In this document: one piece after another, positions 53,227 to 62,715 of the stretch | Layout: the number at the start of each line of letters is the position of its first letter | Position numbering within the stretch: the stretch's first letter is position 1 | Assembly: GCF_001654455.1 (NCBI RefSeq) | Contig: NZ_CP015772.1 | Location: forward strand, 4,092,001-4,156,000 | Length of the DNA: 64,000 nucleotides | Direction of reading: 5' to 3' | DNA from: Niabella ginsenosidivorans | Lineage (GTDB): Bacteria; Bacteroidota; Bacteroidia; Chitinophagales; Chitinophagaceae | Made by a program: the position numbers and the translations under genes | The notes under the pieces: generated by a model | The model's database searches: none | Seen by the model: only the letters and a program-made list of their open reading frames with translations | Told to the model about the DNA's origin: nothing

Positions 53227-54561
53227 TCAGGCTTCCGCGCCGGCGAACACCATTAACTGGGTGCCGGGCCTGGAAGGTATGGCGGCTATTTCAGACAGGT
53301 ATTTTTCATTAAAATACACACAAAAAATATGGCGGCCTTCCACATAGGCATAGGAGACCCGGAAATTGCATACTTCACAGATCTGCTTTACAATTGCAAG
53401 GCCCAGACCTACTCCTTCATTCTTCTGATTGCCTTTTTTAAACCGCCGGAATATGTCTTTATGGGGAATATCAATAGGCTGGCCCGTATTGCTGATCCGG
53501 AAATAATCCTGCGTCAGCTCTACATGTATAGACCCACCTTCCTCGTTATAACGGATGGCATTGCGCATAAGATTTGCCACCAGGATATCCACCAGGTTGG
53601 GATTGGTTTTTATATACACCTTCGCATCTATATTTTGCGTAACCCGGATGTTCTTCAGGTCGGCCCAGTATTCATATGTATTGATCACATTCTTTGCCAC
53701 CTTGCAGAACTTTACATCTTCCTCAATAGCAAATTCATGATTTTCCAGCCGGGCCAGCAATACAAGCGAGCGGGTAATATTGGACAATTTGTTGATCTCG
53801 ATCTGCATCTGCTCAATCAATGCTGCCTGCTGGCTGTTCAGTTCGGTCTGCGTCAGCAACTCATTTTTTGAGCGCAGTACTGCCAGAGGCGTTTGCAGCT
53901 CATGGGAAGCATTCTCACTGAATTCCCGCGCCGTGGCATACTCTTCCAATATGCGGGTGGTCATTTTTTCTATAAAACAATTCAGCTCATTGAACTCTTT
54001 TATAGAAGAACGCTCCAGTACCAGCTTTTTCTTTTGCCGTACATTGAAATGGCGGATCGCTTCCAGTGTCTTCTTAAAAGGGCGAAACAGGGTTTTGGAA
54101 AAAAATCTCGCGGATATAAACACCGCTGCTGAAATGAGCAACATTTTCCAGAGCATGGTCACAAACATGCTGCTGAAAAACTCATTGGGATTGATAAAAT
54201 AATTGTGCGAGGTTATCTTATAATTCCTGCCGTTGATTGTATGATAGCTGGTTACAAACAGGGCCATTTCCTTTTCACTCATCCCCTCTATCTTTTCCAG
54301 TTGTCTTTTTACCCGGGGATTTTCAGCCGGAATCGTGCCATTATAAGGTTCGATTGCAACTTCCCGGTTCTTTAAAAAGGCATCCACCGGTTGCTTCTGC
54401 TGCATCAGGTCAGCCATATGGTTATTTACAGAGGCCAGCCGCTTTATTTCAAACTCAATAATCTTACGTTTAATGCTGGAATGGGAAATAAAGATCGTAA
54501 CGGGTGTGATCACTAATATGATGCAAAGAAACCAGATGGATATTTTATTAATGAGCCTCAT
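53227..54561 (-). CDS. Sensor histidine kinase of the efflux operon
   Basis: The 444-residue kinase has two membrane segments (about 8-28 and 137-158) flanking a periplasmic sensor of about 105 residues. A HAMP-like linker follows, then the H-box SENASHELQTPLAVLRSKNE, N-box LMRNAIRYNEEGG and the G-boxes GVGLGLAIVKQICEVC. The ATG overlaps nothing; the response-regulator stop is 6 bases upstream, so both genes are on one message. It probably senses pump substrates or envelope damage. Confidence 0.93.
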   Translation of the reverse strand: MRLINKISIWFLCIILVITPVTIFISHSSIKRKIIEFEIKRLASVNNHMADLMQQKQPVDAFLKNREVAIEPYNGTIPAENPRVKRQLEKIEGMSEKEMALFVTSYHTINGRNYKITSHNYFINPNEFFSSMFVTMLWKMLLISAAVFISARFFSKTLFRPFKKTLEAIRHFNVRQKKKLVLERSSIKEFNELNCFIEKMTTRILEEYATAREFSENASHELQTPLAVLRSKNELLTQTELNSQQAALIEQMQIEINKLSNITRSLVLLARLENHEFAIEEDVKFCKVAKNVINTYEYWADLKNIRVTQNIDAKVYIKTNPNLVDILVANLMRNAIRYNEEGGSIHVELTQDYFRISNTGQPIDIPHKDIFRRFKKGNQKNEGVGLGLAIVKQICEVCNFRVSYAYVEGRHIFCVYFNEKYLSEIAAIPSRPGTQLMVFAGAEA

Positions 54562-54567
54562 AATCGC

Positions 54568-55242
54568 TTACAGTTTAAAACGATACCCTAAACCGTACAC
54601 CGTTTCAATATAATCATTCCCGTTAGCCGCGGCAATTTTTTTCCGGAGGTTTTTTATATGCTGATAAATGAAGTCGAAATTAGCAAGATTATCTGTATAA
54701 TCGCCCCAAAGATGGGTGGCAATGGCCTGGCGGGAGAGCACACGGCCTTTATTGACCACAAAATATAACAACAAATCAAATTCTTTAGGAGTAATGTCCA
54801 GCAGTTCTGAGTTTACACGGGCTTCAATAGTGTCCGTATTCAATTCAATTTCATTTGCCGTAACAATATTGCTGCCGCTCAGGTTGTTCCTGCGGTACAT
54901 TGCCCGCAAACGCGCATGCAGCTCCGGTAAATGAAAGGGTTTGGTAATATAGTCATCGGCTCCGCCTTCCAACCCGTTGATCTTATCATCCAGCGCATTA
55001 CGGGCAGAAATGATCAGCACTTTACTTGCTATCTTTTCGTCTTTAATAAACCGCAGCACCTCAAGACCATCCCCGTCCGGGAGCATCATGTCCAGCAAAA
55101 TAAAGTCATAGGTAAACATCGATAGTTTCTGGCGGGCATCCTCCACACTAAAGGCGCATTCACATATAAAATGCTCTGCCTGCAGGTATTCCTTAATACT
55201 GGCAGACAAAGCAACGTTATCCTCAATGATTAAAATCTTCAT
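54568..55242 (-). CDS. OmpR-family response regulator of the efflux operon
   Basis: The ATG at 55242 (MKILIIEDNVALSASIKEYL) gives 224 residues; the frame extends 81 bases further but the extension is not family-like. The receiver domain has Asp in FILLDMMLPDGDGLEVL and Lys in DDYITKPFHLPEL. The winged-helix output has LLDITPKEFDLLLYFVVNKG and NLRKKIAAANGNDYIETVYG. It heads the operon: regulator, kinase, TolC-like protein, RND pump, adaptor. It would activate the pump genes in response to the kinase. Confidence 0.94.
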   Translation of the reverse strand: MKILIIEDNVALSASIKEYLQAEHFICECAFSVEDARQKLSMFTYDFILLDMMLPDGDGLEVLRFIKDEKIASKVLIISARNALDDKINGLEGGADDYITKPFHLPELHARLRAMYRRNNLSGSNIVTANEIELNTDTIEARVNSELLDITPKEFDLLLYFVVNKGRVLSRQAIATHLWGDYTDNLANFDFIYQHIKNLRKKIAAANGNDYIETVYGLGYRFKL

Positions 55243-55337
55243 CCACCTGCAAAGATAAACAGGAGTTTTGAAGTAATTCTGAAGCCGGAAGAAGCAGTGC
55301 TCGGTTTTCAGACAACCGAGCACTTATAACTGAGCAC

Positions 55338-56192
55338 TTATAACTTTCCCTTACTTCCCCTGGTAGCCACGATCATCGCCCTGAAATAACCGATCGACTC
55401 TGCAATACCCATAAAAGGATCGCTCATAAACCGCTCATATTCCAAGCTAACCTTACCGGTATAGCCTACCTGGCGCAGCATTTTTACAAAGGCTGGAAAA
55501 TCAATGATACCCCGCCCTACTTCCACGGAAGCGCCTGCCCTGGTGGGCGCTGTTACATCTTTAAGGTGAATATCAAAAACACGGGTATGGTATTTTTTCA
55601 GGTCTGCCACAGGATCCTTGCCCGCACGGGTATCATGGCCAATATCCAGGCACATGCCAATACGGGGATCCAGGTCTTTTACATGGTTCCATACATCGTC
55701 TGCATCCGGGTAAATGGCTATATCCGGACCGTGCAGGTGAATGGCATATTTTATATTGTACTCCTTCACTTTTTTATCAACATAAGGCAGCAGCTCATAA
55801 TTCGGCACTCCCACAATCAAAGAAACACCTACTCTTTTTGCATAGGCAAAAGCTTTATCCACTTCCGCCTCTGATTTCATATAAATAGGCCCCACACCAT
55901 ATGCAGTAACCCCTTTTGTTTTCAGCTTCTGAAGGAAAGCAGCAATCTGCTCATCAGTGCTGTTCAGCGGCAGATGGAAATCTTTTATACATAAATAATG
56001 CACTTCCTCCCGCTGCAGGGTTGCCAGCGTGGTGTCAATACCAAACTTTGCAAAAGTGTAACCTGCCATCCCGATCTTGAATTGCTCCGCATCATCGGGC
56101 GGGGGCACAGTGCCCACTTTTTTCCCCTGGGCTACCACTACTGACAGGCTACAGCCTAATACTGCTAATAACAGCAAACAAATCCGTTTCAT
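55338..56192 (-). CDS. Exported sugar-phosphate isomerase/epimerase-like TIM barrel
   Basis: The 284-residue protein has a signal peptide (MKRICLLLLAVLGCSLSVVV, then AQGKK). Its barrel is of the AP-endonuclease-2/xylose isomerase-like family, with IGMAGYTFAKFGID, KYAIHLHGPD, IGMCLDIGHDTRAGKD, VFDIHLKDVTAP and VSLEYERFM. The His, Asp and Glu residues in these segments form a likely metal site. Periplasmic members act on sugars or are of unknown substrate. It is monocistronic, with a 314-base gap to the next gene. Confidence 0.85.
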   Translation of the reverse strand: MKRICLLLLAVLGCSLSVVVAQGKKVGTVPPPDDAEQFKIGMAGYTFAKFGIDTTLATLQREEVHYLCIKDFHLPLNSTDEQIAAFLQKLKTKGVTAYGVGPIYMKSEAEVDKAFAYAKRVGVSLIVGVPNYELLPYVDKKVKEYNIKYAIHLHGPDIAIYPDADDVWNHVKDLDPRIGMCLDIGHDTRAGKDPVADLKKYHTRVFDIHLKDVTAPTRAGASVEVGRGIIDFPAFVKMLRQVGYTGKVSLEYERFMSDPFMGIAESIGYFRAMIVATRGSKGKL

Positions 56193-56506
56193 ATTTTTTT
56201 ATTTAAACGTTCCTGTAAAGCAATAAATTTATTAAATAATTGCGCCCCAACTCCTTGTTTTTAAGATAACGTTTTCGTTAGTGCCTTTATAAGCTAATAT
56301 TCAAGTGCTCTTTCCCGGACCAGGCTATGCAGTTCCGGCTTGCTCCCCGCTTTTACGGAATAACAAAATCAACCCGGAAAAGTAAATAAATGCTAATAGT
56401 TACAATTCCTTTTAAAACCGGAAAAGTTGCTTATATTTGTCTACTAAATAAGTAGACTAATAATTATCTTTGGAAAGAGATAGCTTCAATTGTGTGATCT
56501 GTTCGT
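56193..56506. other. Divergent intergenic region with a promoter/operator
   Basis: No gene in 314 bases. Its right end contains the -7 box and perfect inverted repeat described at 56432-56457. The rest is AT-rich with nothing recognisable. Confidence 0.55.
56432..56457 (+). promoter_or_regulatory. -7 box overlapping a perfect 7-bp inverted repeat (operator)
   Basis: TATATTTG at 56432-56439 matches TAnnTTTG. GTCTACT (56439-56445) and AGTAGAC (56451-56457) form a perfect inverted repeat with a 5-base AAATA centre. The expected start of transcription, some 7 bases after the box, falls inside the repeat, so a bound repressor would block the promoter. It serves the operon at 56507. Confidence 0.65.
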
Positions 56507-56818
56507 ATGGGTGAATCATTTTTTAACAATAAAATGATTCAGATGCCTGTATATAATATATCTATAACCGTTCCCAAAGCTGCTCAGATACTGATTCACC
56601 AATTGGAGCAGGTGTTGAAAGAAGCAGCATATACAAGAGAAGTTGACCACTCTGCCGGAGAAATATCCGGTGATTATAAAAGCATACGTTGGCATATAGA
56701 GGGAAAAGTATCCTTTCATGATATTACTGATTTCATTAACAGGATTACCCAAAAAATACAGGACACCTACAGCTACTCCATCATAAGCGGGAACCCGGAT
56801 CTTTTAACCCTTAATTAA
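56507..56818 (+). CDS. Small hypothetical protein ahead of fatty acid hydroxylase
   Basis: The 103-residue protein could also start at ATG 56534 or 56543 (MIQMPVYNISITVP). It has two or three amphipathic helices and strands, with VPKAAQILIHQLEQVLKEAA and YKSIRWHIEGKVSFHDITDF, and no motif I recognise. It is separated from the sterol-desaturase-like gene by 8 bases, so the two are cotranscribed from the promoter at 56432. It may be a small partner of the membrane enzyme, but this is only positional. Confidence 0.65.
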   Translation: MGESFFNNKMIQMPVYNISITVPKAAQILIHQLEQVLKEAAYTREVDHSAGEISGDYKSIRWHIEGKVSFHDITDFINRITQKIQDTYSYSIISGNPDLLTLN

Positions 56819-56826
56819 AACGGCTT

Positions 56827-58035
56827 ATGCATTTAAACTTTATAGCTTTTGCTGTTCCTCTTTTTTTGCTTTTTATAGGCCTGGAATACAGGTGCTCTTT
56901 AAAAAAGGGTAAGAATGCCTTTCATTGGCAGGAATCAATTGCCAACCTGAACGTAGGTATTGCCGAGCGGTTATGCGATCTGCTGACCTCGGGTTCCTTT
57001 TTCTTTGCCTTCTCCTGGCTGTACCGGCATTATCCTCTTTTTCATATCCGTCCAACGATTACTGCCTGGATCCTGCTTTTTCTTGCAACAGATCTGATCT
57101 GGTATTGGTACCACCGTTTGGGGCATGTAGTGAACCTTTTCTGGAGCGCACATGTTGTGCATCATCAAAGTAACGACTTCAACTATACCGTTTCTACACG
57201 CATTACGGTGTTCCAGGCTGTTATTCGCGGGTTGTTCTGGAGTGTGCTGCCGGTTATCGGTTTTCCACCGGACATGATAACGATCCTTTTGCTTATACAT
57301 GGGGCCTATCCCTTTTTTACGCATACACAAATGATCGGAAAGCTGGGGTGGCTGGAGTGGTTCCTGGTTACGCCTTCGCACCATCGTGTACATCACAGCA
57401 GCAACCCCGAATACCTTGATAAAAATTACGGAGACGTGCTCATCATCTGGGATAAGTTATTTGGTACTTTTCAGAAAGAGGAAGCAACACCGGTTTACGG
57501 GCTTACCAAACCTTTAGACAGTTACAGCTTTCTATGGCAACATTTCCACTTCTTTCTGGAATTATCCTTTGCACTAAAAAGAGAAAAAAGATTATGGAAT
57601 AAAATAAAGCTGTTATTCAGCAAACCGGAAAAGGTGGATGCAAACATCCGGCCGGTACTGGAGCGCAAATTCCAACGCAAAAAAGCAGCAGTCCTGCCAT
57701 CCGGTGGGCTGTTAAAAGTCATTTCGGTACAAACAGGTATTACGCTTCTTCTGCTTTTTTTTACCCTCCTTTTTTCCTGGTATCTCCAGCCCATCCAGCT
57801 CCTCATTGCTTCCCTTTTTATTTTTACAAGCGTGATCGCCACCGGAGCCATGCTGGAACAGAAGCAATGGGTCTTTTTTCTTGAATGTTTTCGTTTGATT
57901 TTAGCAGGTGCCTTCATTTGCAGCACATTCCCCAATAAATATGTGCTTTTATGTTGCATTTACCTATTAATGATTGTGCTGTTTTTTTATCACAGTCTTA
58001 AAGGCTGGTATCATACATTTTATATGGCCCGCTGA
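56827..58035 (+). CDS. Sterol desaturase / fatty acid hydroxylase family membrane enzyme
   Basis: The 402-residue membrane di-iron enzyme has the three histidine boxes of the family: WYHRLGH (about 97-103), HVVHHQSNDFN (about 111-121) and SHHRVHHSSNPEYLDKNYGD (about 189-208). Four or five membrane helices precede and surround them. The C-terminal 120 residues add three further hydrophobic segments not found in short members. It hydroxylates or desaturates a lipid, perhaps a membrane fatty acid chain, using O2. It is cotranscribed with the small gene before it. Confidence 0.9.
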   Translation: MHLNFIAFAVPLFLLFIGLEYRCSLKKGKNAFHWQESIANLNVGIAERLCDLLTSGSFFFAFSWLYRHYPLFHIRPTITAWILLFLATDLIWYWYHRLGHVVNLFWSAHVVHHQSNDFNYTVSTRITVFQAVIRGLFWSVLPVIGFPPDMITILLLIHGAYPFFTHTQMIGKLGWLEWFLVTPSHHRVHHSSNPEYLDKNYGDVLIIWDKLFGTFQKEEATPVYGLTKPLDSYSFLWQHFHFFLELSFALKREKRLWNKIKLLFSKPEKVDANIRPVLERKFQRKKAAVLPSGGLLKVISVQTGITLLLLFFTLLFSWYLQPIQLLIASLFIFTSVIATGAMLEQKQWVFFLECFRLILAGAFICSTFPNKYVLLCCIYLLMIVLFFYHSLKGWYHTFYMAR

Positions 58036-58262
58036 TTTCAAAGGAACGGAGCGGGTAACCGGGTTAATTGCCCAGCCCTATTAAATACATCAAAATTGAC
58101 CGTAGCCACCGGTCCGGGTCTTTTATCCTGAGCGCCTCGTAAATCTTCCGGCTTTTTTTATTAACAGTTGGTCATTACAGGTAACTGCCTGTTATATTTT
58201 GTCAAAAACAACCCTTCAAGTTGAATCAGATTTTTAGTATATTGAACATAAATAGACTGCAT

Positions 58263-59126
58263 ATGATACATTTTTTTTGTTTACCAGGAAAACTATCTGT
58301 AACAGCGGTATTGGGTGTAGCTATCCTTATCGGAAATACGGGATGTAACAGTAGCGGGCAGAAGAATAGTAAAGGAAAAGGTTCTACAACGAACTCCAGC
58401 TTTATGGCCCGATCCGGACCAGGTGCTCCAATCACTTACCAGAACGGCAAACGGTATATATTCCTTACGTTTGATGATGGCCCTCAGCCTCCGGGAACCA
58501 ACAATTGCCAAAGTATTTTTCACGAAGAGGGTGTAAAAGCCACATTTTTCCTGGTAGGATTTAATAGGAATATTGACGCCTACCGGAGAAGAATAGCAGA
58601 TTCATTGAATAACAGCTATCCTGAATTTATTACAGCAAACCATAGCACCACGCATGGCTTCAGGGATAATTACCGGTTATTTTATAGCAGGCCCGACAGC
58701 GCGGTTGCAGACATGCTGAAAGCACAAAAAGATCTGAATATAAAATTAAAAATTGCCCGCCTTCCGGGTATGAATACCTGGGCGTCTGCCGGGCAGGTAC
58801 AGGGACCAAAGTCGTCTTTAACCGTTACCAGGGCACTGGACTCTTTAGGATATACGATTATTGGATGGGATCTTGAATGGCAGTTCACCAAAGGATCGGT
58901 TCCCAAACAGGGAGCAGCTGAAATGGCAGCGCAAATCAATAAACGCTTTGAACAGAAGTACACTTACCAGCCCAATACCTTTGTTTTACTGGCACATGAC
59001 CGCATGTTTGCCAGGCCCCAGTATGCAGATTCACTGCGTAAATTCATTGCTATCCTGAAGCAGGATCCCAGGAATATTTTTGAAACCATTGATCATTACC
59101 CTACTATACAGAACCGGGAAAAATAG
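58263..59126 (+). CDS. Polysaccharide deacetylase (CE4) lipoprotein
   Basis: ATG at 58263 is chosen over a TTG at 58221 because it gives a lipoprotein signal (MIHFFCLPGKLSVTAVLGVA, then ILIGNTGC). The NodB-like domain shows IFLTFDDGPQPPGTN with the Asp pair, VKATFFLVGFN, and ANHSTTHGFRDNY for the His-x3-His metal site. RLPGMNTW and FVLLAHDRMF follow at the C-terminus. It would remove acetyl groups from amino-sugar polymers in the periplasm or at the outer surface. Confidence 0.88.
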   Translation: MIHFFCLPGKLSVTAVLGVAILIGNTGCNSSGQKNSKGKGSTTNSSFMARSGPGAPITYQNGKRYIFLTFDDGPQPPGTNNCQSIFHEEGVKATFFLVGFNRNIDAYRRRIADSLNNSYPEFITANHSTTHGFRDNYRLFYSRPDSAVADMLKAQKDLNIKLKIARLPGMNTWASAGQVQGPKSSLTVTRALDSLGYTIIGWDLEWQFTKGSVPKQGAAEMAAQINKRFEQKYTYQPNTFVLLAHDRMFARPQYADSLRKFIAILKQDPRNIFETIDHYPTIQNREK

Positions 59127-59145
59127 AAATCCGGTAACAAAATAA

Positions 59146-59191
59146 AAACCAGTAAGGCCTGGCGTTCGCAGCGTTCAGACCTTATTGGTTT
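59146..59191. terminator. Bidirectional terminator
   Basis: AAACCAGTAAGG (59146-59157) pairs with CCTTATTGGTTT (59180-59191) with one G-T pair, flanked by A-rich and T-rich sequence on the two sides. It lies between the convergent deacetylase gene and the gene at 59190. Confidence 0.65.
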
Positions 59192-59504
59192 ATTTTCCCT
59201 CTTTTCTCCGGAATACGCAATAAAATTCCCAGCCGTTCTTATCTGCAGTTGAGGCCGACACCAGTTCCCAACCCTGTTCATCCATATAATTATAAATCTC
59301 TGTAGTATTCTTAAATCGCCTGTTCCGGCCCTGTTCATCTTTAATCACTTCAGGCTTTCCCTTTGTTTCAATACCCGCATAAATACCTTTAGGAATCGTT
59401 AACATACTTATATTAACCACCCGGTATTTTGACGTACTCGTAGAGTCCTGACCAGACCCTCTCAGGCTCAGCGCCATCAGGCAAACAACAACCCCATATC
59501 CCAT
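59190..59504 (-). CDS. Small exported hypothetical protein, DUF4177-like end
   Basis: The 104-residue protein has a weak signal peptide (MGYGVVVCLMALSLRGSGQ). The end, YMDEQGWELVSASTADKNGW followed by EFYCVFRR, resembles DUF4177 and related domains with a conserved GWELV. The middle (YRVVNISMLTIPKG) adds a beta strand. No function is known. It is monocistronic, between the bidirectional terminator and the clpC terminator. Confidence 0.7.
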   Translation of the reverse strand: MGYGVVVCLMALSLRGSGQDSTSTSKYRVVNISMLTIPKGIYAGIETKGKPEVIKDEQGRNRRFKNTTEIYNYMDEQGWELVSASTADKNGWEFYCVFRRKEGK

Positions 59505-59594
59505 TATTGTTAATTTGGCTCAAAATAAAGTATAATCGCCTGCTTTACTACTGCCGTTTTGTTAAATCACGGCTATAATCAATTTCATAAAAAA

Positions 59595-59616
59595 ACACCC
59601 TGCATGTACAGGGTGT
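59595..59616 (-). terminator. Rho-independent terminator of clpC
   Basis: ACACCCTG (59595-59602) pairs with CAGGGTGT (59609-59616) around CATGTA. On the minus strand it is followed by a run of T. It is 46 bases past the clpC stop. Confidence 0.8.
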
Positions 59617-59661
59617 CCTATTTAAAATTCATCATTTTAAATTCTTAACTCATCATTCTTA

Positions 59662-62193
59662 TTACGCTTCCTGCGGATTTTCCTTCGGGTTCTTTACTGT
59701 AAAATAGAGCTTATCTTTTTCCTTATCAAACTCTACCAGCAATACATCGCCGGGTTTTACGTGCATGTTCAGAATCTCCTCAGCCAGGGGATCTTCCAGG
59801 TATTTCTGGATAGCACGATGCAGCGGACGGGCTCCAAACTGCTGGTCGTACCCCTTGTCTGCAAGGAAGGTTTTTGCCTCTTCACTGAGTTCCAATCCAT
59901 AACCCAGGTTGGTTACACGTTTTAATACTCCTTTCATTGAAATATCAATAATGCTGAAGATATTTTCCCTGGTAAGGCTGTTGAAGATGATCACATCATC
60001 AATACGGTTCAGGAATTCAGGAGAGAAAGTACGTTTCAGCGCCTTTTCAATAACCGCTTTATTTTCCTCATCCTCATTCTCTATTCTTGCTGATGTGGCA
60101 AACCCAACACCAGCCCCAAAATCTTTCAACTGACGAACCCCGATATTGGAGGTCATTATAATAATAGTATTCTTAAAATCCACCTTGCGGCCCAGTCCAT
60201 CAGTCAGCACCCCGTCGTCCAGCACCTGCAGCAGGATATTATAGATATCCGGGTGGGCTTTTTCAATCTCATCCAACAGGATCACACTATATGGTTTGCG
60301 GCGTACTTTCTCTGTCAGCTGACCGCCTTCCTCATAACCCACATATCCCGGAGGCGCACCAATTAAACGGCTTACGGTGAATTTTTCCATGTACTCACTC
60401 ATGTCAATCCGAATAAGCGCATCTTCTGAATCAAACAGGTAGCGTGCCAGGGAGCGTGCCAGCTCTGTTTTACCCACACCTGTAGGGCCCAGGAAAATAA
60501 AGGTGCCGATCGGTTTTTTAGGATCTTTCAGACCAACACGGTTCCGCTGAATGGCTTTTACCACTTTGGAGATCGCTTCGTTCTGTCCAATAACCATATT
60601 TCGCATATCATCAGACATTTTACGCAGCTTCTCGGTTTCTGCTTCCACCATTTTGCGCACAGGGATGCCGGTCATAATATTGATCACTTCAGCAATGGCT
60701 TCCTCATCAATAGGATAACGCTTGTGCTTGCTTTCCTCTTCCCACGCTGCCTTTGCCTGTTCCAGGTCTTCTGCCAGCTTCTTTTCCGTATCCCGCAGGG
60801 AAGCGGCTTCTTCAAATTTCTGGCTTTTTACAACCTTGTTTTTTTCTTCTTTAATATCCTCGATCTTCTTCTCCAGATCCACAATGTTCTGCGGCACGTT
60901 GATATTTTTCAAATGCACCCGTGCACCCACTTCATCCATCACATCAATGGCCTTATCCGGCAACAAACGATCTGTAATATAACGGTCGCTCAGCTTTACG
61001 CAGGCCTCAATAGCTTCAGGACTGTAAGTAACACTGTGGAAATCTTCGTATTTGGATTTGATATTGTTCAGGATCTGGATGGTTTCTTCCACGCTTGGCG
61101 GATCCACCATTACCTTCTGAAAACGGCGGTCTAATGCTCCGTCCTTTTCAATATACATCCGGTATTCATCCAGTGTGGAAGCGCCAATGCATTGCAGTTC
61201 CCCACGGGCCAGCGCCGGCTTAAAGATGTTGCTGGCATCCAGCGATCCGCTGGCACCACCCGCACCTACAATAGTGTGCATTTCATCAATGAACAGGATC
61301 ACATCCCTGTTTTTTTCCAGTTCGTTCATGATGGCCTTCATGCGTTCTTCAAACTGGCCACGGTACTTTGTTCCCGCCACCAGCGACGCAAGGTCTAAGG
61401 AAATAACCCGTTTGTCAAACAACACGCGGCTTACCTTACGCTGTACAATGCGCAAAGCCAGGCCCTCAACAATGGCTGTTTTACCAACCCCCGGCTCACC
61501 GATCAGAATTGGATTATTCTTTTTACGGCGGCTGAGGATCTGAGATACCCGCTCTATTTCCTTTTCGCGCCCCACAATGGGGTCCAGGTTGCCGCTTTCT
61601 GCCAGCTTGGTTACGTCCCGCCCAAAATTATCCAGCACCGGAGTCTTGCTTTTAGTAGCTGTTTTTGAAGTGCTGCTTCTCGACTGGGAATATTTCTTTT
61701 CCTCTTCAAACTCTTCCTCTCCTTCCTCGCCGAATTCGGCACGGGGCTCCCCGCCGGATTTTACGATACCCAGCTCCTGGCGAAACAGGTCATAATCCAC
61801 ATCAAACTGGTTTAAGATCTGAGTGGCTATATTTTCCTTGTTCTTCAGAATAGAAAGCATCAAATGCTCTGTTTCTACCTGGTTGCTTTTTAAAGCCTTT
61901 GCTTCCAGTACTGTTACTCTTATTACTTTTTCTGCCTGTTTGGTTAACGGCAGGCTATTAATGTTTGCAATATTTTTTCCGGTTTTATCTTTAATTGCCA
62001 GTTCAATTTCTTTCCGTAATTCAAAAATATCAACACTAAAGCTTTTCAAGATCCGTATGGCCGTGTTATCTCCTTCCCTGATCAATCCCAGAAGCAGATG
62101 TTCCGTGCCAATGAAATCATTCCCCAACCGCAGTGCTTCCTCCCTGCTGTAAGAGATAATTTCTTTTACCTGAGATGAAAAATTATTATCCAT
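59662..62193 (-). CDS. clpC: ATP-dependent Clp protease ATPase subunit ClpC
   Basis: The 843-residue Hsp100 chaperone has two N-terminal Clp repeats (residues about 1-145) and a Ser/Lys-rich linker. AAA domain 1 has GEPGVGKT (Lys238), a UVR-like coiled middle follows ([20 protein letters not shown]), and AAA domain 2 has GPTGVGKT (Lys575). It unfolds proteins for ClpP. The middle domain and UVR motif mark it as ClpC rather than ClpB or ClpA. No mcsAB or ctsR genes are adjacent. It shares a promoter region with the divergent STAS gene. Confidence 0.95.
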   Translation of the reverse strand: MDNNFSSQVKEIISYSREEALRLGNDFIGTEHLLLGLIREGDNTAIRILKSFSVDIFELRKEIELAIKDKTGKNIANINSLPLTKQAEKVIRVTVLEAKALKSNQVETEHLMLSILKNKENIATQILNQFDVDYDLFRQELGIVKSGGEPRAEFGEEGEEEFEEEKKYSQSRSSTSKTATKSKTPVLDNFGRDVTKLAESGNLDPIVGREKEIERVSQILSRRKKNNPILIGEPGVGKTAIVEGLALRIVQRKVSRVLFDKRVISLDLASLVAGTKYRGQFEERMKAIMNELEKNRDVILFIDEMHTIVGAGGASGSLDASNIFKPALARGELQCIGASTLDEYRMYIEKDGALDRRFQKVMVDPPSVEETIQILNNIKSKYEDFHSVTYSPEAIEACVKLSDRYITDRLLPDKAIDVMDEVGARVHLKNINVPQNIVDLEKKIEDIKEEKNKVVKSQKFEEAASLRDTEKKLAEDLEQAKAAWEEESKHKRYPIDEEAIAEVINIMTGIPVRKMVEAETEKLRKMSDDMRNMVIGQNEAISKVVKAIQRNRVGLKDPKKPIGTFIFLGPTGVGKTELARSLARYLFDSEDALIRIDMSEYMEKFTVSRLIGAPPGYVGYEEGGQLTEKVRRKPYSVILLDEIEKAHPDIYNILLQVLDDGVLTDGLGRKVDFKNTIIIMTSNIGVRQLKDFGAGVGFATSARIENEDEENKAVIEKALKRTFSPEFLNRIDDVIIFNSLTRENIFSIIDISMKGVLKRVTNLGYGLELSEEAKTFLADKGYDQQFGARPLHRAIQKYLEDPLAEEILNMHVKPGDVLLVEFDKEKDKLYFTVKNPKENPQEA

Positions 62194-62224
62194 AATTAGA
62201 TAAAGTGTTTATTTACAATATTAA

Positions 62225-62236
62225 CAAATATATTTG
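62225..62236. promoter_or_regulatory. Palindromic bidirectional -7 box (CAAATATATTTG)
   Basis: This 12-base perfect palindrome contains TATATTTG on both strands, each matching TAnnTTTG. It lies 32 bases before clpC (minus) and 51 bases before the STAS gene (plus). One site may serve both genes. Confidence 0.5.
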
Positions 62237-62286
62237 GTAGTAAATTTACTTGTAATTTAAGTATAATTATTCCAAATTCACCCTAT

Positions 62287-62688
62287 ATGCAAGTCAAAAT
62301 AGATACCAAAGAGAAATTTCACGTCATCACGCCAATTGAGACTGCATTAACTGCTACTATGACAGATGATATGGAGGCGGCGTTGCTTCCTTTTTTGCAA
62401 AACGATGTGAAAAATGTGGTATTAGATCTACAGCAGGTACAGGGTGTAGATACCGCCGCTGCTGCAAAGTTGCTGCAAATACAGCAAAAATTCTATGAAA
62501 ATAACGCCTCCTTCGTTTCCTGCAATATACAAAAAAATGTAAACGCATTTTTGGCAGACAGCGAACTGGACGATTTGTTAAATATAGCGCCTACCGAAAG
62601 CGAAGCATGGGATATTGTGCAAATGGAGGAAATAGAGCGGGACCTGCTGGACACAGAAGATATTGAGTTCAGCGAAACTGATGAGTAA
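62287..62688 (+). CDS. STAS-domain protein (anti-sigma-factor antagonist-like)
   Basis: The 133-residue protein has the STAS pattern: beta strands FHVITPIETALTA and VKNVVLDLQQVQGVDTAAAA, with the usual DxxxVD...A arrangement, then KLLQIQQKFYENNASFVSCN. An acidic tail (DLLDTEDIEFSETDE) is an addition. A phospho-accepting Ser/Thr at the canonical place is replaced by Thr in VDTAA. It is followed by rnz after 27 bases, a pairing common in Bacteroidota. Its partner kinase is not in the window. Confidence 0.85.
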   Translation: MQVKIDTKEKFHVITPIETALTATMTDDMEAALLPFLQNDVKNVVLDLQQVQGVDTAAAAKLLQIQQKFYENNASFVSCNIQKNVNAFLADSELDDLLNIAPTESEAWDIVQMEEIERDLLDTEDIEFSETDE

Positions 62689-62715
62689 ACAAATAAAAAA
62701 CAAAAAGGTTTAAAA

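Noticed and set aside
59096-59338. An 80-codon minus-strand frame across the deacetylase stop
   Set aside because: It crosses a terminator and lies in another frame of the real gene at 59190-59504.
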